DNA from: Euprymna scolopes
Lineage: Eukaryota > Mollusca > Cephalopoda > Sepiida > Sepiolidae
Assembly (NCBI GenBank): GCA_024364805.1
Contig: CM044503.1
Coordinates: forward strand, 100,654,492-100,679,968
DNA length: 25,477 nucleotides
Direction of reading: 5' to 3'
Shown: in pieces, positions 25,257-25,477 of the stretch
How the letters are laid out: each line of letters opens with the position of its first letter
How positions within the stretch are numbered: the stretch's first letter is position 1
Notes under the pieces: generated by a model
Database searches by the model: none
What the model was told of the DNA's origin: nothing
What the model saw: the letters and a program-made list of their open reading frames with translations, nothing else
Made by a program: the position numbers and the translations under genes

Positions 25257-25477
25257 TAATCTTTTGGCTAAGAGCAAAGTGCAGTATCTGTTTTGATGTT
25301 ATGTTTCAGCTTTCACACCCTTGGTCAGTAAAAAAAAAAAAGACAAGCAGTTTTCATTTTTGTCCCAATCCAGAGTCTCTCTCTTTGGAGAGCTGCATTT
25401 TCCTTACATAAAAAAATGATCTTATCTTTAACTCTGCCTCAGTAAGTAAATGGTGACGCTATATGTCTTTTTTTTTT
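25257..25477 (+). repeat. SINE-like repeat with U2 snRNA-derived head, copy C (runs to window end)
   Basis: At 25261-25294, CTTTTGGCTAAGAGCAAAGT then GCAGTATCTGTTTT matches U2 snRNA from CTTTTGGCTAAGATCAAGTG through AGTATCTGTTCT. There are three substitutions and one inserted base over 34 positions. The body follows: 'ggtcagtaaaa', 'gcagttttcatttttgtccc', 'aatccagagtctc' and 'attttccttacat'. It aligns with copies A and B in the same order, and 'gatcttatctttaactctgc' corresponds to CTGACCTTGTGTTTAA in copy A. The T-run at 25469-25477 reaches the window end. Confidence 0.75.

Noticed and set aside
25261-25294. Functional U2 snRNA gene
   Set aside because: Only about 34 bases of the 5' domain are present. 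The Sm site, the later stem-loops and a snRNA promoter are not seen, and the downstream sequence is the shared repeat body.

Overview
This is a gene-poor, AT-rich, repeat-dense stretch of animal nuclear DNA. The likely source is a mollusc, most probably a cephalopod such as an octopus. The reasons are long (CA)n and (TA)n tracts, many poly-T/poly-A runs, tRNA-Arg-like SINE heads, mollusc-like AAGGGAG(A/G)TAACTC motifs and a 'catgctggcatg' hairpin repeat that I associate from memory with octopus and squid. I see no bacterial-type genes, no CRISPR array, no functional rRNA or tRNA gene and no LTR or virus-like element. Coding sequence is limited to one convincing host exon (23698-23844, + strand, 49 codons, phase 0 at both ends). 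The rest reads as intron or intergenic DNA.

Layout. 1-3465: an snRNA-headed SINE copy, a small TIR element, a LINE 3' end, two diverged duplications, a 38-bp minisatellite and a second snRNA-headed copy. 3465-6460: two fold-back SINE elements flanking a long LINE reverse-transcriptase fragment (minus strand, FADD motif kept), with a third snRNA-headed copy inserted in the second fold-back. 6797-9472: four LINE 3' fragments and two more fold-back SINE units. 9473-11335: mostly unassigned, with a hAT-like terminus and one fold-back SINE. 11335-14312: a LINE 3' fragment, then a nest of inverted SINE tails, hairpins and a second tRNA-headed SINE family. 14609-20912: eight or more non-autonomous Helitron units in head-to-tail groups, one group on the + strand and two on the minus strand. 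20913-21521: a 0.6-kb inverted repeat. 22208-22567: a (CA)-rich tract. 23698-23844: the host exon. 24681-25155: a further fold-back SINE, then the clearest U2-like copy, which runs into the window end.

Three observations stand out. (1) A dispersed repeat family has a head matching the 5' domain of U2 snRNA, including its branch-point-recognition stretch (four copies). (2) A SINE family is built as a fold-back: a tRNA-Arg-like head and body lie between inverted copies of the same tail, and each complete tail carries a CTGANGA/hairpin/GAAAC motif resembling part of a hammerhead-ribozyme core. (3) Tandem Helitrons meet at exact CTAG|TC joints and carry tRNA-like A/B boxes near their 3' ends. All identifications are by eye. 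No database search was run.
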